64,000 bases of DNA from Jannaschia sp. CCS1 (GTDB lineage Bacteria > Pseudomonadota > Alphaproteobacteria > Rhodobacterales > Rhodobacteraceae): positions 1,054,001-1,118,000 of the forward strand of contig NC_007802.1 in NCBI RefSeq assembly GCF_000013565.1, read 5' to 3'. A program made the position numbers and the translations under genes. Within the stretch, counting starts at the first letter, position 1. Every line of letters starts with the position of its first letter. The notes beneath the pieces were generated by a model that saw nothing but the letters and a program-made list of their open reading frames with translations, searched no databases and had not been told where the DNA came from. Positions 33,965 to 42,129 of this stretch are shown piece after piece.

Positions 33965-35311
33965 TCAGACGGTGTCGAGGTAGAGTTCCTGCTGCTCCTC
34001 CGGCGAAAGGTCGGCCATGTAGCGGAGCTCTTGGCGTTTGGTGGCGAGAAAGGTCTCCCGCAGCTCGGACGCGAAGATGCGTTTGATTTCAGGGCTTTCG
34101 TCGAAGGCTGCGAGTGCGTCGCTCCAGGTCTGGGGCAGTTGCGGCAGGTCCGCGCCATAGGCGCTGCCGGTGATGGCGGGGGGCGGGGTCGTGCCCTGCT
34201 CAATGCCGTCGAGCGCTGCGCCCAGGACGGCGGCTAGGAAGAGGTACGGATTGATATCCCCACCCGCGACCCGATGTTCGATCCGGCGCGCAGCGGGGGC
34301 GCCGCCGGGGATGCGGAGCGCGGTGGTGCGGTTTTCATAGGCCCAGGCGGCGGCGGTGGGCGCGTGGGCACCGTCCACGAAGCGGTCATAGCTGGAGGCG
34401 TGGGGCGCGAAGATCAGCATGGAGCCGGGCATTGCCTTTAGGCAACCCGCGACGGCATGGTGCAGGACGTCCGAGCCATCATCGGTTCCGTTGTCAAAGA
34501 TGTTGTGGCCGTCCGCATCCAGCACCGAAAAGTGGGTGTGCAACCCGTTGCCTGCGTAGTCGGGATAAGGTTTGGCCATGAAGCTGGCGGCAAATCCGTA
34601 GGACCGGGCAAGGCCTCGGGTCAGCAGTTTGAACAGCCACGCATCATCGGCGGCCTTCATCGCGTCTGCCTGGTGATCCATGTTGATCTCAAACTGACCC
34701 GGTCCCGCCTCCGAGATCATCGTATCGGCGGGGATATCCATCGCCTCGCACCCGTCGTAAAGCGCGGTGAGGAAGGTATCGAAGGCATCCAATTGGCGCA
34801 GCGCCAGAATCTCCGCCTGTTGGCGGCGGATGCCCGAGCGCGGCGAAGGGGGCACGCGTAATTCGCGGCCCCGGTCGTCGATGATGTAGAACTCCAGCTC
34901 GGTCGCGACCACGGGCGTCAGGCCCCGCGCGGTGTAGCGGTCAATCACCCGGGCCAGCGCGTGGCGTGGGTCACCCATATACGCGCTGCCGTCGTCGTGG
35001 AACATCCAGATCGGCACGATCGCGGTGGGCGTGTCGAGCCAGGGAACCGGCACCGGCCCGCGCGCGGTGGGGTAGAGGATGCCATCGGGGTCCCCGGCCT
35101 CAAACACCAGGGGGCTGTCGTCGATATCCTCCCCCCAGATGTCGAGGTTCAGGACCGAATAGGGGAACCGCGTGCCGTCCGTCATCGCCTTGCCCGCAAA
35201 GCGCCGCGCCACCCGTTTACCCCGGGCTTGTCCGTTGAGGTCGGCGGCGACCATGCGGATGGATTTGATCTGCGGGTTGTCGTGCAGGAAGGCGGTGGGA
35301 TCTTGGGACAT
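33965..35311 (-). CDS. PuuA-like glutamine synthetase 2
   Basis: A 448-residue GS-fold ligase, paralogous to the gene at 31729. It shows DLNGQARGKRVARRF, EAGPGQFEINMDHQAD, THFSVLDADGHN and ENRTTALRIPGGAPAARRIEHRVAG. The presence of two PuuA-like proteins suggests either two amine substrates or a heteromeric enzyme. ATG at 35311 gives MSQDPTAF; the longer upstream frame lacks family similarity. First gene of the minus-strand run leading to the amidotransferase. Confidence 0.92.
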   Translation of the reverse strand: MSQDPTAFLHDNPQIKSIRMVAADLNGQARGKRVARRFAGKAMTDGTRFPYSVLNLDIWGEDIDDSPLVFEAGDPDGILYPTARGPVPVPWLDTPTAIVPIWMFHDDGSAYMGDPRHALARVIDRYTARGLTPVVATELEFYIIDDRGRELRVPPSPRSGIRRQQAEILALRQLDAFDTFLTALYDGCEAMDIPADTMISEAGPGQFEINMDHQADAMKAADDAWLFKLLTRGLARSYGFAASFMAKPYPDYAGNGLHTHFSVLDADGHNIFDNGTDDGSDVLHHAVAGCLKAMPGSMLIFAPHASSYDRFVDGAHAPTAAAWAYENRTTALRIPGGAPAARRIEHRVAGGDINPYLFLAAVLGAALDGIEQGTTPPPAITGSAYGADLPQLPQTWSDALAAFDESPEIKRIFASELRETFLATKRQELRYMADLSPEEQQELYLDTV

Positions 35312-35405
35312 GGGGCACACGGGCGTTGGGATGCGGTTTTGCTTACGCCTGCGGGCCATGTACGGCAAGCGGGGTTTGCCGCCCGCCTGCCGCGTTGGTG
35401 TCATG

Positions 35406-36773
35406 TCAGGCGCGCAGACGGCGCAGGCCCGCCAGACCGCCGAGGCTCACCAAGAGGAGCCAGACGCCAGCGGGCAAGGGCACGGGGGCAACGGATACCT
35501 CCGAGACAGCGGCCATGCTGCGGGCTGTGCCGCGCGTGGGAAACGGGTTTGCATCCGGCACACGGGGAGCCGCCCCGCCCCAGGCAGTCAACGGCAGGCT
35601 GTGGTAACTGCTCAAGACCTCGAATGTCAGGCCGGTTTCAGCATTTTCGGGGAAGCCAGCCGCGATGGGATGGTTGGCATGGGCCCCGCTATAGGCCTCC
35701 GCCATGCTGGCATTTGAACTGAAGATCAGGGTGGACGTCGTGACAGCGGGCGCGGTGTTGGCAGCGCCATAGCTGAAAAACTCCACCGATTGGATCACGC
35801 CGTTCTGTACGGTCCAGAGGTTCGGGATGGGCGTGCCCACATATTCGCCCATGCCGAACACGCCCTGGCTGGCCGTCACCTCTACGCTGTAGGCAGCACT
35901 TGTGCCATTGGCGCTGAGGCCACGGATGATACCGGCTGAGATGTCGTTGGTGACGGCGTCGACGAAGCGAAAGGAATAATCGTAGTAATTCGCCGGTGGC
36001 GTCCCAGTGAAGACCCCAACGGGTGTTGCCTGGGCGGCGGACGCAGCACCGAGACACAGCGCCAGCGACCCGGCCATCGTTGCCATGGGAGTGCTCCGTT
36101 TGGGCCGCGCGGACAGGCGGCGCAGGCCGGTCATGCCCGCAAGGCTCGCCAGCAACAGCCAGATCCCCGCAGGCAATGGCACGGGCGCAACGGCGGCGGT
36201 TTCGGACAGGTTTGCCCGGGATATGGCCCCGGCCAGCTGCGTCCGCGTCCGGGGGACGGGCAGCCTGTCGTAGCGGCGCAGGGCGGTGAAATAGAGGCCG
36301 GAGCCGTCGAGATCTTCCGTTTCTGCGTCAGCCCAGGACGCGCCGAGGCCGATCTCTCCTTCAATGGGGGAGCCCGGCGTGTTGCTCAGGCCAAAGGTGG
36401 CGGTGGTGACGGTGGGGGCCGTGTTGAACGCACCGGCGGAGTAGAACTCGAACTGGGTGATCTCTCCGTTCAAGACGGTCCAGGAATTGGCCAGCGGGTT
36501 GCCAACATATTCCCCGATCCCGAAGCCTGCGGAATTTGCCGTGATTTCAACGGAATAGGCCGCGCTTGTGCCCGATAGCGACAGACCGCGCACCACGCCT
36601 TCCACGGCGTTGAACCCATTGGCGAGGTTGAAGAAGTTGAACCGAACATCAATGTATTGCGGTGCGTTCGGGCCTGGCACCGTTGAGACTGGCGCGGCCT
36701 GGGCCTGGGTGTGGAGCAGGGTGGCGGACAGGGCGAGAGTGGCCGCAAAAGCGGCTTGGGCGAGTGGTGTCAT
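35406..36773 (-). CDS. Two VPLPA-CTERM proteins in one reading frame
   Basis: 455 residues. Module 1: signal peptide (1-26), beta-rich body, VPLPAG (198-203), hydrophobic helix and RRLSARPKR. Module 2 restarts at Met230 with its own signal peptide (to about 251), a homologous body, VPLPAG (431-436), helix and RRLRA. The bodies are clear paralogues (both contain GTSAAYSVE and GEYVG). No stop codon separates them. Met230 (36086) has GGAG seven bases upstream, so the second module could also be translated alone. VPLPA-CTERM tails are anchored by an exosortase, not found here. Confidence 0.88.
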   Translation of the reverse strand: MTPLAQAAFAATLALSATLLHTQAQAAPVSTVPGPNAPQYIDVRFNFFNLANGFNAVEGVVRGLSLSGTSAAYSVEITANSAGFGIGEYVGNPLANSWTVLNGEITQFEFYSAGAFNTAPTVTTATFGLSNTPGSPIEGEIGLGASWADAETEDLDGSGLYFTALRRYDRLPVPRTRTQLAGAISRANLSETAAVAPVPLPAGIWLLLASLAGMTGLRRLSARPKRSTPMATMAGSLALCLGAASAAQATPVGVFTGTPPANYYDYSFRFVDAVTNDISAGIIRGLSANGTSAAYSVEVTASQGVFGMGEYVGTPIPNLWTVQNGVIQSVEFFSYGAANTAPAVTTSTLIFSSNASMAEAYSGAHANHPIAAGFPENAETGLTFEVLSSYHSLPLTAWGGAAPRVPDANPFPTRGTARSMAAVSEVSVAPVPLPAGVWLLLVSLGGLAGLRRLRA

Positions 36774-36936
36774 GGAACGTCTCCGATCAAAAGCGGTCCG
36801 GTCAAAGAAAGCCGTTGAGTGAAAACAGCGCGAGGTCAGGGGTGGTGTGACCCTACCGCGCGCGACGGCTGAGGGGTGCTACGGAAAACCTGACTGGATT
36901 GTTGAAACTCGCGAAACTCCGCTTACCGGAGGTCCT

Positions 36937-37776
36937 CTACCGGATCAGCGTCGGTCGAATGCGCAGCTTTGCCCGCCGGTCCGACGGCAAGTGGCGGTTC
37001 AGGCGGCGGTTGATCGCCCCAAAAAGCGCGATCACCAGAAGGGTGAGGGCAATGAAATAAGCCCCCACGATGGGATAGGGGATGAACGGGTTGAACGTGC
37101 GGTCGGCGAAGTAGGAGGCGTAGTAGAGCGCATCGCCGCGCTGCTGGAAGGCGGGAAAGGAGCTGAAGAACACCAGTGCGGTGGCGTGGAACATGAAGAT
37201 CGCCTCGTTGGTGTAGGCGGGCCATGCGAGGCGCATCGTGGTGGGGAAGGTGATGCGCCTGAACTTGGTCCAGCCGGTCAGGCCATAGGCGTCGGCGGCC
37301 TCCAGATCGCCTTTGGGGACCGAGCGGAGTGCGCCGTAGAAGATCTCGGCCGCATAGGCGGAGGTGTTGCAGAACAGGACGATGAGGGCCCCGAGCCAGG
37401 CGCGGGCGAACCAGCGGGTCTCGGCCTCGATGGCGATGCCGAAGAGCTCGAACTCATAGCCCAGGCGGGGCAGCATCACGAAAGCCTCATAGGCCATGAA
37501 GAACTGGATGAAGAGGGGCGAGCCCCGGAACAGGAAGATGAACCACTCCGCCGGTTTGCGGAGCATGAAACGGGGGGAGGCTTTGGCGACAGCGAGGGCG
37601 ACGGCGAAGAAGAAGCCGAACGACAGGGCCAGGACGCCGAAATAGACGTTCCAGATCATGCCCGAGCCGATGAGGACGACCTGTTCGCACAGCGTCACGT
37701 CGCCCTGGGGCAGAGCGCGTTCGCCGATGCCGAGGGAGCGGAGGGCGTAGTCTTGGATCGTCTGCGCGCAACTCAT
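36937..37776 (-). CDS. Polar amino acid ABC transporter permease (HisM-like)
   Basis: 279 residues with five to six hydrophobic segments and the ATPase-contact EAA motif (EAADAYGLTGWTKFRRITFPTTM region). Belongs to the HisM/ArtM/OccM class that imports basic amino acids or opines. The ATG at 37776 (MSCAQTIQDY) was chosen; upstream codons are translated palindrome DNA. It follows its partner permease across palindrome array B. Confidence 0.93.
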   Translation of the reverse strand: MSCAQTIQDYALRSLGIGERALPQGDVTLCEQVVLIGSGMIWNVYFGVLALSFGFFFAVALAVAKASPRFMLRKPAEWFIFLFRGSPLFIQFFMAYEAFVMLPRLGYEFELFGIAIEAETRWFARAWLGALIVLFCNTSAYAAEIFYGALRSVPKGDLEAADAYGLTGWTKFRRITFPTTMRLAWPAYTNEAIFMFHATALVFFSSFPAFQQRGDALYYASYFADRTFNPFIPYPIVGAYFIALTLLVIALFGAINRRLNRHLPSDRRAKLRIRPTLIR

Positions 37777-37794
37777 GGGCGAAGGCCTTGGCGC

Positions 37795-37880
37795 AAAACC
37801 CTTGCAAGGGTTTTCCCACGCCCTTGCAAGGGCGTGACCAGAGCCTTGCAAGGCTCTGGCAAGGCTTTTGCAAAAGCCTT
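37795..37880. repeat. Palindrome array B (four units)
   Basis: Perfect 20-bp palindromes at 37795-37814 (AAAACCC arm), 37817-37836 (CACGCCC), 37839-37858 (CAGAGCC) and 37861-37880 (AAGGCTT), all with TTGCAA cores and two-base gaps. It is placed exactly between the two permease genes of one transporter. Confidence 0.93.
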
Positions 37881-37903
37881 GGGCGCGTGGCGCATGCGGC
37901 GGG

Positions 37904-38785
37904 TCAAGCCGCAGCCTTTCGCATCGCGTCGCCGCCCGCCGTGGCCTGCCCCCGCGACAGGCGGCGCGTGAGGCGGGCCAGCACAATCTCGGACAGTCGT
38001 GTGAAGCAGAGGTAGAAGATCAGCAGGCCCAGGAAGTACCAGAAGCGCCAGTCGGGGTGCGGATAGGTAAAGCGGGCGTTGCGCGAGCCGCCAATTTCTC
38101 GGGCCCAGTAGACGATATCCTCAATGCCCAGAAGGAACAGCAAGGGTGTCGCTTTGATCAGGATCATCCAGATGTTGGAAAGGCCCGGCAGCGCGTAGAT
38201 CCACATCTGCGGCACCAGGATGCGCCAGAAGATCTGGCGCGTCGACAGGCCGTAAGCGGCGGCGGTTTCCAACTGCGGCCGGGGCACCGCGTTCATCGCA
38301 CCGTAAAGGACATTCCCGCAAAAGGCCCCGAAGACGATGGCGTAGGTCAGCGCGGCAAGGCCGAAGTTATAGGTCTCGTGCACCCATTGCGGGGCGGCGC
38401 CCTGGGGCGTGCGGGCGGCGTCACAGACCAGAAAGTTCGCGCCCTGGCGGATCGGCTCGTCCCAGTCGGGGCAGGCGATGGTGTGGCGCAGGTATTCGAT
38501 CCCCTGATCCAGGACGAGGACGAAGAACAGGAAGAACACGATGTCCGGGATGCCGCGCACCATGGACGTATAGCCCTTGCCGACAAGGCGCAGCGGAAGA
38601 ACCGGGGACCGGGATGCAGTGGCAGAGGCAAAGCCAAACGCCAGCGACAGGGGGGCGGCGACCGCCAGAAGCACCGCAACCGTCAGGAAGCTCTGATAGA
38701 ACAGCATATGGACGCCATTGGTCAGGTAGCAGCTGAACCATTGGAACGTCGCAAGCGTGGAGGGGTCTTCGCAGAAGCTGAACAT
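37904..38785 (-). CDS. Polar amino acid ABC transporter permease (HisQ-like)
   Basis: 293 residues, several transmembrane helices, EAA-type loop ETAAAYGLSTRQIFWRILVP. A loop between early helices (about residues 85-130) contains two cysteines and is unusually long. Pairs with the HisM-like permease. Chosen start MFSFCEDP has no clear Shine-Dalgarno. Its binding protein and ATPase are encoded further upstream on the same strand, separated by other genes. Confidence 0.92.
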   Translation of the reverse strand: MFSFCEDPSTLATFQWFSCYLTNGVHMLFYQSFLTVAVLLAVAAPLSLAFGFASATASRSPVLPLRLVGKGYTSMVRGIPDIVFFLFFVLVLDQGIEYLRHTIACPDWDEPIRQGANFLVCDAARTPQGAAPQWVHETYNFGLAALTYAIVFGAFCGNVLYGAMNAVPRPQLETAAAYGLSTRQIFWRILVPQMWIYALPGLSNIWMILIKATPLLFLLGIEDIVYWAREIGGSRNARFTYPHPDWRFWYFLGLLIFYLCFTRLSEIVLARLTRRLSRGQATAGGDAMRKAAA

Positions 38786-38812
38786 GGGGGGCTTGGGGTT
38801 GGGGGCGGGATC

Positions 38813-38848
38813 GAGGTGTATGTGCCCAGATGAAGGGGGAGCGCCGCG
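38813..38848 (+). repeat. Dispersed 37-bp repeat, copy 3
   Basis: GAGGTGTATGTGCCCAGATG then AAGGGGGAGCGCCGCG, just upstream of the HisQ-like start codon and on the opposite strand. The terminal GTG is altered to GCG. Confidence 0.7.
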
Positions 38849-39084
38849 CGCCGTGGCCTCTGTTAGACAGCCAGGACACCGGCCTGCGCAAGGGCCAATG
38901 TGCAGTGCGGCCATCAGGAGACACAACCGCTGATGGCGCGGCACCCCCCGCGCGCACCGCGAAATTGGGGCCTGCTGGTGCAGGGTCGCCGGGGGATGTC
39001 GTGTTGTCCGCGTATCGGGTTGATTTGCAAAACCCGCAAAACCTCATAAACTCTGGCTTCATGCAGACGGAAAAGGCGCGCATC

Positions 39085-39693
39085 ATGGGCAACTTGAAGA
39101 CGGTCCTGTCCCTGTCGGTTTTGGCCCTGACGATCCTGGTGTCAAAGCCGCTATCCGCCTTGCCCGTCGGCTTTGAACTCACGTCGACCCTGCTCCTTCC
39201 CTTCAATGACAGTGTCGATATCGAAGGGGTCACCAACCAGTTTGGGATAAGCCGGGACGACGGGACCCCAAGCGAGCAGCTCGAAATCTCTGTCAATCTC
39301 AATAGCCAGGGAGGGTTCGAGCCGGGCTTGGCTACGGACTTTGACATCTTCTATGGCGAATTTACCGATCTCTCCCTTCAGGGGCGAGCCATCTGGTTCG
39401 AGACAGACCCGTCCCTGAGCCAGGTGAGCATCCTTTTTGAACTGACAACGAACCTGATCAACGGGGACCCATTCCTCTTTGTGCAAGCTGTGGTCGCGGA
39501 CATGTTCGATGACCCGGCAGGTCTGTTGACGCTTGGGTCAACCGAAGGGGCCATTGATGTGTTCGAGGGCGCGATCCGGGTGGATCCGGCTCCGGTTCCG
39601 GTCAGTCCGCCACTCCTGATGCTCTTGTCGGCGCTGGTCGTGTTCGTCGCCACGCGATTCGCGCGAGGGCCGGGGCAAAGCGCCGTCGCCTGA
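39085..39693 (+). CDS. Exported protein with a CTERM-like tail
   Basis: 202 residues. Signal peptide-like N-terminus (MGNLKTVLSLSVLALTILVSKPLSA), beta-rich body, and a C-terminal PVPVSPPLLMLLSALVVFVATRFAR, which resembles a degenerate VPLPA-CTERM tail: short motif, hydrophobic helix, basic cluster. The ATG at 39085 follows GGAAAAGG; 39061 is an alternative. Sits between the HisQ permease and the kinase gene on the opposite strand. Confidence 0.7.
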   Translation: MGNLKTVLSLSVLALTILVSKPLSALPVGFELTSTLLLPFNDSVDIEGVTNQFGISRDDGTPSEQLEISVNLNSQGGFEPGLATDFDIFYGEFTDLSLQGRAIWFETDPSLSQVSILFELTTNLINGDPFLFVQAVVADMFDDPAGLLTLGSTEGAIDVFEGAIRVDPAPVPVSPPLLMLLSALVVFVATRFARGPGQSAVA

Positions 39694-39784
39694 CCGGGTC
39701 CTTGGTCTGTCCAGAGCGCTCAGATCGTCGTGGGTGATGCGGGGGGGGCCGGCCGCCGCCGAAGCCAAAGGCCGGGGCAGAGGG

Positions 39785-40327
39785 CTACCGAAAACCGCGG
39801 TCGATCCAGCCTTTGATCGCCTTTGCGGCGTCGGTTGGCGGCATTCCGGTCGTGTCAAAGACCAGCAGATTATCCGCATCCAGCCCGGCCAGCGGTTTGG
39901 CCTGGGCCTGGTTCCGCTCGGCATAGGATCGGTCGCGGGGTTTGCGTTTGTGGTCCCGGCCCGCGTCCTCGATGCGGGCGATATTCTCCTCCAGATCGCA
40001 TGTCACATGCACGACCGCGAAGGGCGGGCGCGCTTCGCCGAGCGCGATGATGCGCTGCCATTCCGCCTGTCCCCACGCGCTGTCACCCGCAATTACTGTC
40101 GTGAGAACAACAGGTTCACCATCGGGGAGGGCATGGATCAAATCGTGCGCGATCGCCTCGACCTTCTCGACCGTGGCGCGAAATTCGGGCGATTTGAACT
40201 CCGTCAAAGCGAAGGCCACGTTGTAGACGGAGTGAATGTCGAGCAACCGTCCACCCAACAGACGAGCCAGGTCCCGGCCGATGGTCAGCTTGCCCACGCC
40301 GGGGTAGCCATTGAGCACGATGATCAT
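39785..40327 (-). CDS. Small P-loop kinase
   Basis: 180 residues. Walker A in GYPGVGKLT at residues 7-15, followed by an IGRDLARLLGGRLLDIHS strand-helix and the LID-like RDHKRKPRDRSYAERN. Matches the AAA_33/predicted kinase group (shikimate-kinase-like). Substrate unknown. Lies on the same strand as the ABC transporter genes, between binding protein and permeases. Confidence 0.85.
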   Translation of the reverse strand: MIIVLNGYPGVGKLTIGRDLARLLGGRLLDIHSVYNVAFALTEFKSPEFRATVEKVEAIAHDLIHALPDGEPVVLTTVIAGDSAWGQAEWQRIIALGEARPPFAVVHVTCDLEENIARIEDAGRDHKRKPRDRSYAERNQAQAKPLAGLDADNLLVFDTTGMPPTDAAKAIKGWIDRGFR

Positions 40328-40511
40328 GGGGTTCAGCCGCCTCGGTTACACCTCAATACAGGCTATACGCCACCGGTGGAGGGGGTCACGCGGAAGATGT
40401 CGGGCGCGTCCGTTTCGGCGTGCAATGGCGCGGGCTTCCCGCTGCATCGGGGCGCGCCGCCAATGGAATGGGCTCCGGGCCAACCGAAGTCAGCCCGGAG
40501 CCGCGATCAGG

Positions 40512-41234
40512 TTACCAGGTCACGGCGTTTTCGCCGAACCATTCTTCCAGCAGCGCGTTCAGCGTGCCGTCTTCCTTCATCGACGTGATGGCCGCGTCGA
40601 AGACGGCGATCAGCTCATCGCCCTCACGCAGGCCCATGCCAACGCCGTCACCAAGCGACACGGGATCGAGCACGATCATCATGTCGGGATCTTCATCGGC
40701 GATCTGGGTGAGGAAGTCGTTGTCGGCCAGAACCGCGTCGGCCTCACCGTTGCGCACGGCGGCGACCGTCTCATCGGGGGTGGCGAATTCCACCAGCGTG
40801 ACGCCCTCAAGACCGGCCACATAGCCCGCCTGGATGGTGTTGGTCTGGGCCGCGATCACCGCGCCGTCGAGCGAGACATCCTCGTCCATCGCCATGTAAA
40901 GCGAGGGCGTGGGCGGGATGTAGGCCTGGGTGAAGTCGATGACTTCCTCGCGGTCTTCGGTGATGCTCATGCCGGCAATGATCGTGTCGTAGTTGCGCGA
41001 CGTCAGGTTCGGGATGATGCTGTCCCAATCGTTGGTGACCCACACGCAGGTCAGCTCGGCGCGGGCGCACAGCTCATCGCCCAGGGCGCGCTCCAGCCCG
41101 TCCACTTCGCCTGCATCGTTGATGAAGTTGTAGGGGGGGTAGGCGCCCTCGGTGCCCATGCGGACGGTGTCCTGGGCGAAGGCCATGCCGGCGGTCAGCG
41201 TCAGGGCGGTTGTCGCCAGAATCAGGTTTTTCAT
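40512..41234 (-). CDS. Amino acid ABC transporter substrate-binding protein
   Basis: A 240-residue periplasmic cluster-3 binding protein (HisJ/ArtJ/NocT type). Signal peptide (MKNLILATTALTLTAGMAFAQ), TEGAYPPYNF ligand strand, LCARAELTC disulfide pair, and AGMSITEDREEVIDFTQAY. The ATG at 41234 was preferred because GGAG lies nine bases upstream; nearer ATGs sit on the Shine-Dalgarno itself. Probably serves the permeases at 36.9-38.8 kb. Confidence 0.94.
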   Translation of the reverse strand: MKNLILATTALTLTAGMAFAQDTVRMGTEGAYPPYNFINDAGEVDGLERALGDELCARAELTCVWVTNDWDSIIPNLTSRNYDTIIAGMSITEDREEVIDFTQAYIPPTPSLYMAMDEDVSLDGAVIAAQTNTIQAGYVAGLEGVTLVEFATPDETVAAVRNGEADAVLADNDFLTQIADEDPDMMIVLDPVSLGDGVGMGLREGDELIAVFDAAITSMKEDGTLNALLEEWFGENAVTW

Positions 41235-41375
41235 TTTGCTCATCTCCATGTTGGTCGCAGCCGCGCAAACGGATGGCGCGACGACGAATATGGCGAAAGG
41301 TGATAAAGGTTTGTGCCGGGAGGACAAGATGGGACGAAATGGGCGGGTAAATCAGGCGGATTTGTTGACATAAAA

Positions 41376-41404
41376 TTGACCGAAAGTCAGAGGTACAAAT
41401 AAAG
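41376..41404 (+). promoter_or_regulatory. Likely promoter of the VPLPA-CTERM gene
   Basis: TTGACC, 17-bp spacer, ATAAAG, about 50 bases before the ATG at 41453. The -10 is imperfect. The divergent binding-protein promoter must lie in the same 218-bp gap. Confidence 0.45.
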
Positions 41405-41452
41405 TCTCGGCGTTTTCCTGCGCCTTGAGATTGCATTATCCGGAGTACCAAT

Positions 41453-42040
41453 ATGCGTAAGACCCTTTCAGCCGCATGCGTTGCGACCCTTCTCGGCACC
41501 GTCGCTGCCCATGCCGCCCCCGTCACATTGACCCAATCCGGGACGTTGACATCCAACGGACAGGATTTCATTTTTGATTTTCTGGCGCTGCCAACCGTCG
41601 TCTCTTCGGCATCGGTAACCATTGCGTCCAGCATTTCGGGGGGCACCGAAGGCTTGGACCTGAGCGGTTCGTTCAGCCGCGAAAATGAGTTCTTCTCGTT
41701 GACCTTTGATGGCGCTGCGGGCGGGTCCTTCAGCTGTGGGGGACCGTCCAGCAACGGATCGACCGCGATCCCCGGCGCGACAGACAATTCCCGCGCCTTC
41801 AATGATTGTGTGTTCTCGCTCGATGTCGTTTTGACGGACCTGAGCGTCTTTGCCGATGGCGCGTTTTCACTGGGCGTGAACTTTGGCAATGATGTGAGTA
41901 CATTCAACCAGAACGACCAGTTTACGGCGACCTTGACCTACGACAATGTTGCCGCTGTTCCGCTGCCTGCCTCCGTCGGCTTCATGCTGCTGGGTCTGGC
42001 GGGTCTGGGCACCGTGGCTGCGCGCCGCCGTCGCGGCTGA
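41453..42040 (+). CDS. VPLPA-CTERM sorting-domain protein
   Basis: 195 residues. Signal peptide ending AAHA, low-complexity Ser/Thr/Gly-rich beta body with a pair of cysteines, and a textbook C-terminal VPLPAS, hydrophobic helix, AARRRRG. Exosortase-processed surface or extracellular protein by family knowledge. GGAG precedes the ATG. Followed by an intrinsic terminator, so it is monocistronic and inserted between two ABC transporter genes of the opposite strand. Confidence 0.9.
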   Translation: MRKTLSAACVATLLGTVAAHAAPVTLTQSGTLTSNGQDFIFDFLALPTVVSSASVTIASSISGGTEGLDLSGSFSRENEFFSLTFDGAAGGSFSCGGPSSNGSTAIPGATDNSRAFNDCVFSLDVVLTDLSVFADGAFSLGVNFGNDVSTFNQNDQFTATLTYDNVAAVPLPASVGFMLLGLAGLGTVAARRRRG

Positions 42041-42068
42041 TCTGAAAGACCACTGTAGAAATTCCAAG

Positions 42069-42098
42069 ACGCTCGGTCCCATGGGCCGGGCGTTTTTT
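42069..42098 (+). terminator. Intrinsic terminator after the VPLPA-CTERM gene
   Basis: ACGCTCGG pairs with CCGGGCGT (one G-U) around TCCCATGGG, followed by six T. Clear rho-independent structure. Confidence 0.85.
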
Positions 42099-42129
42099 GT
42101 GGTCGTGCCGTTTGGACTGAAATGTCGCG

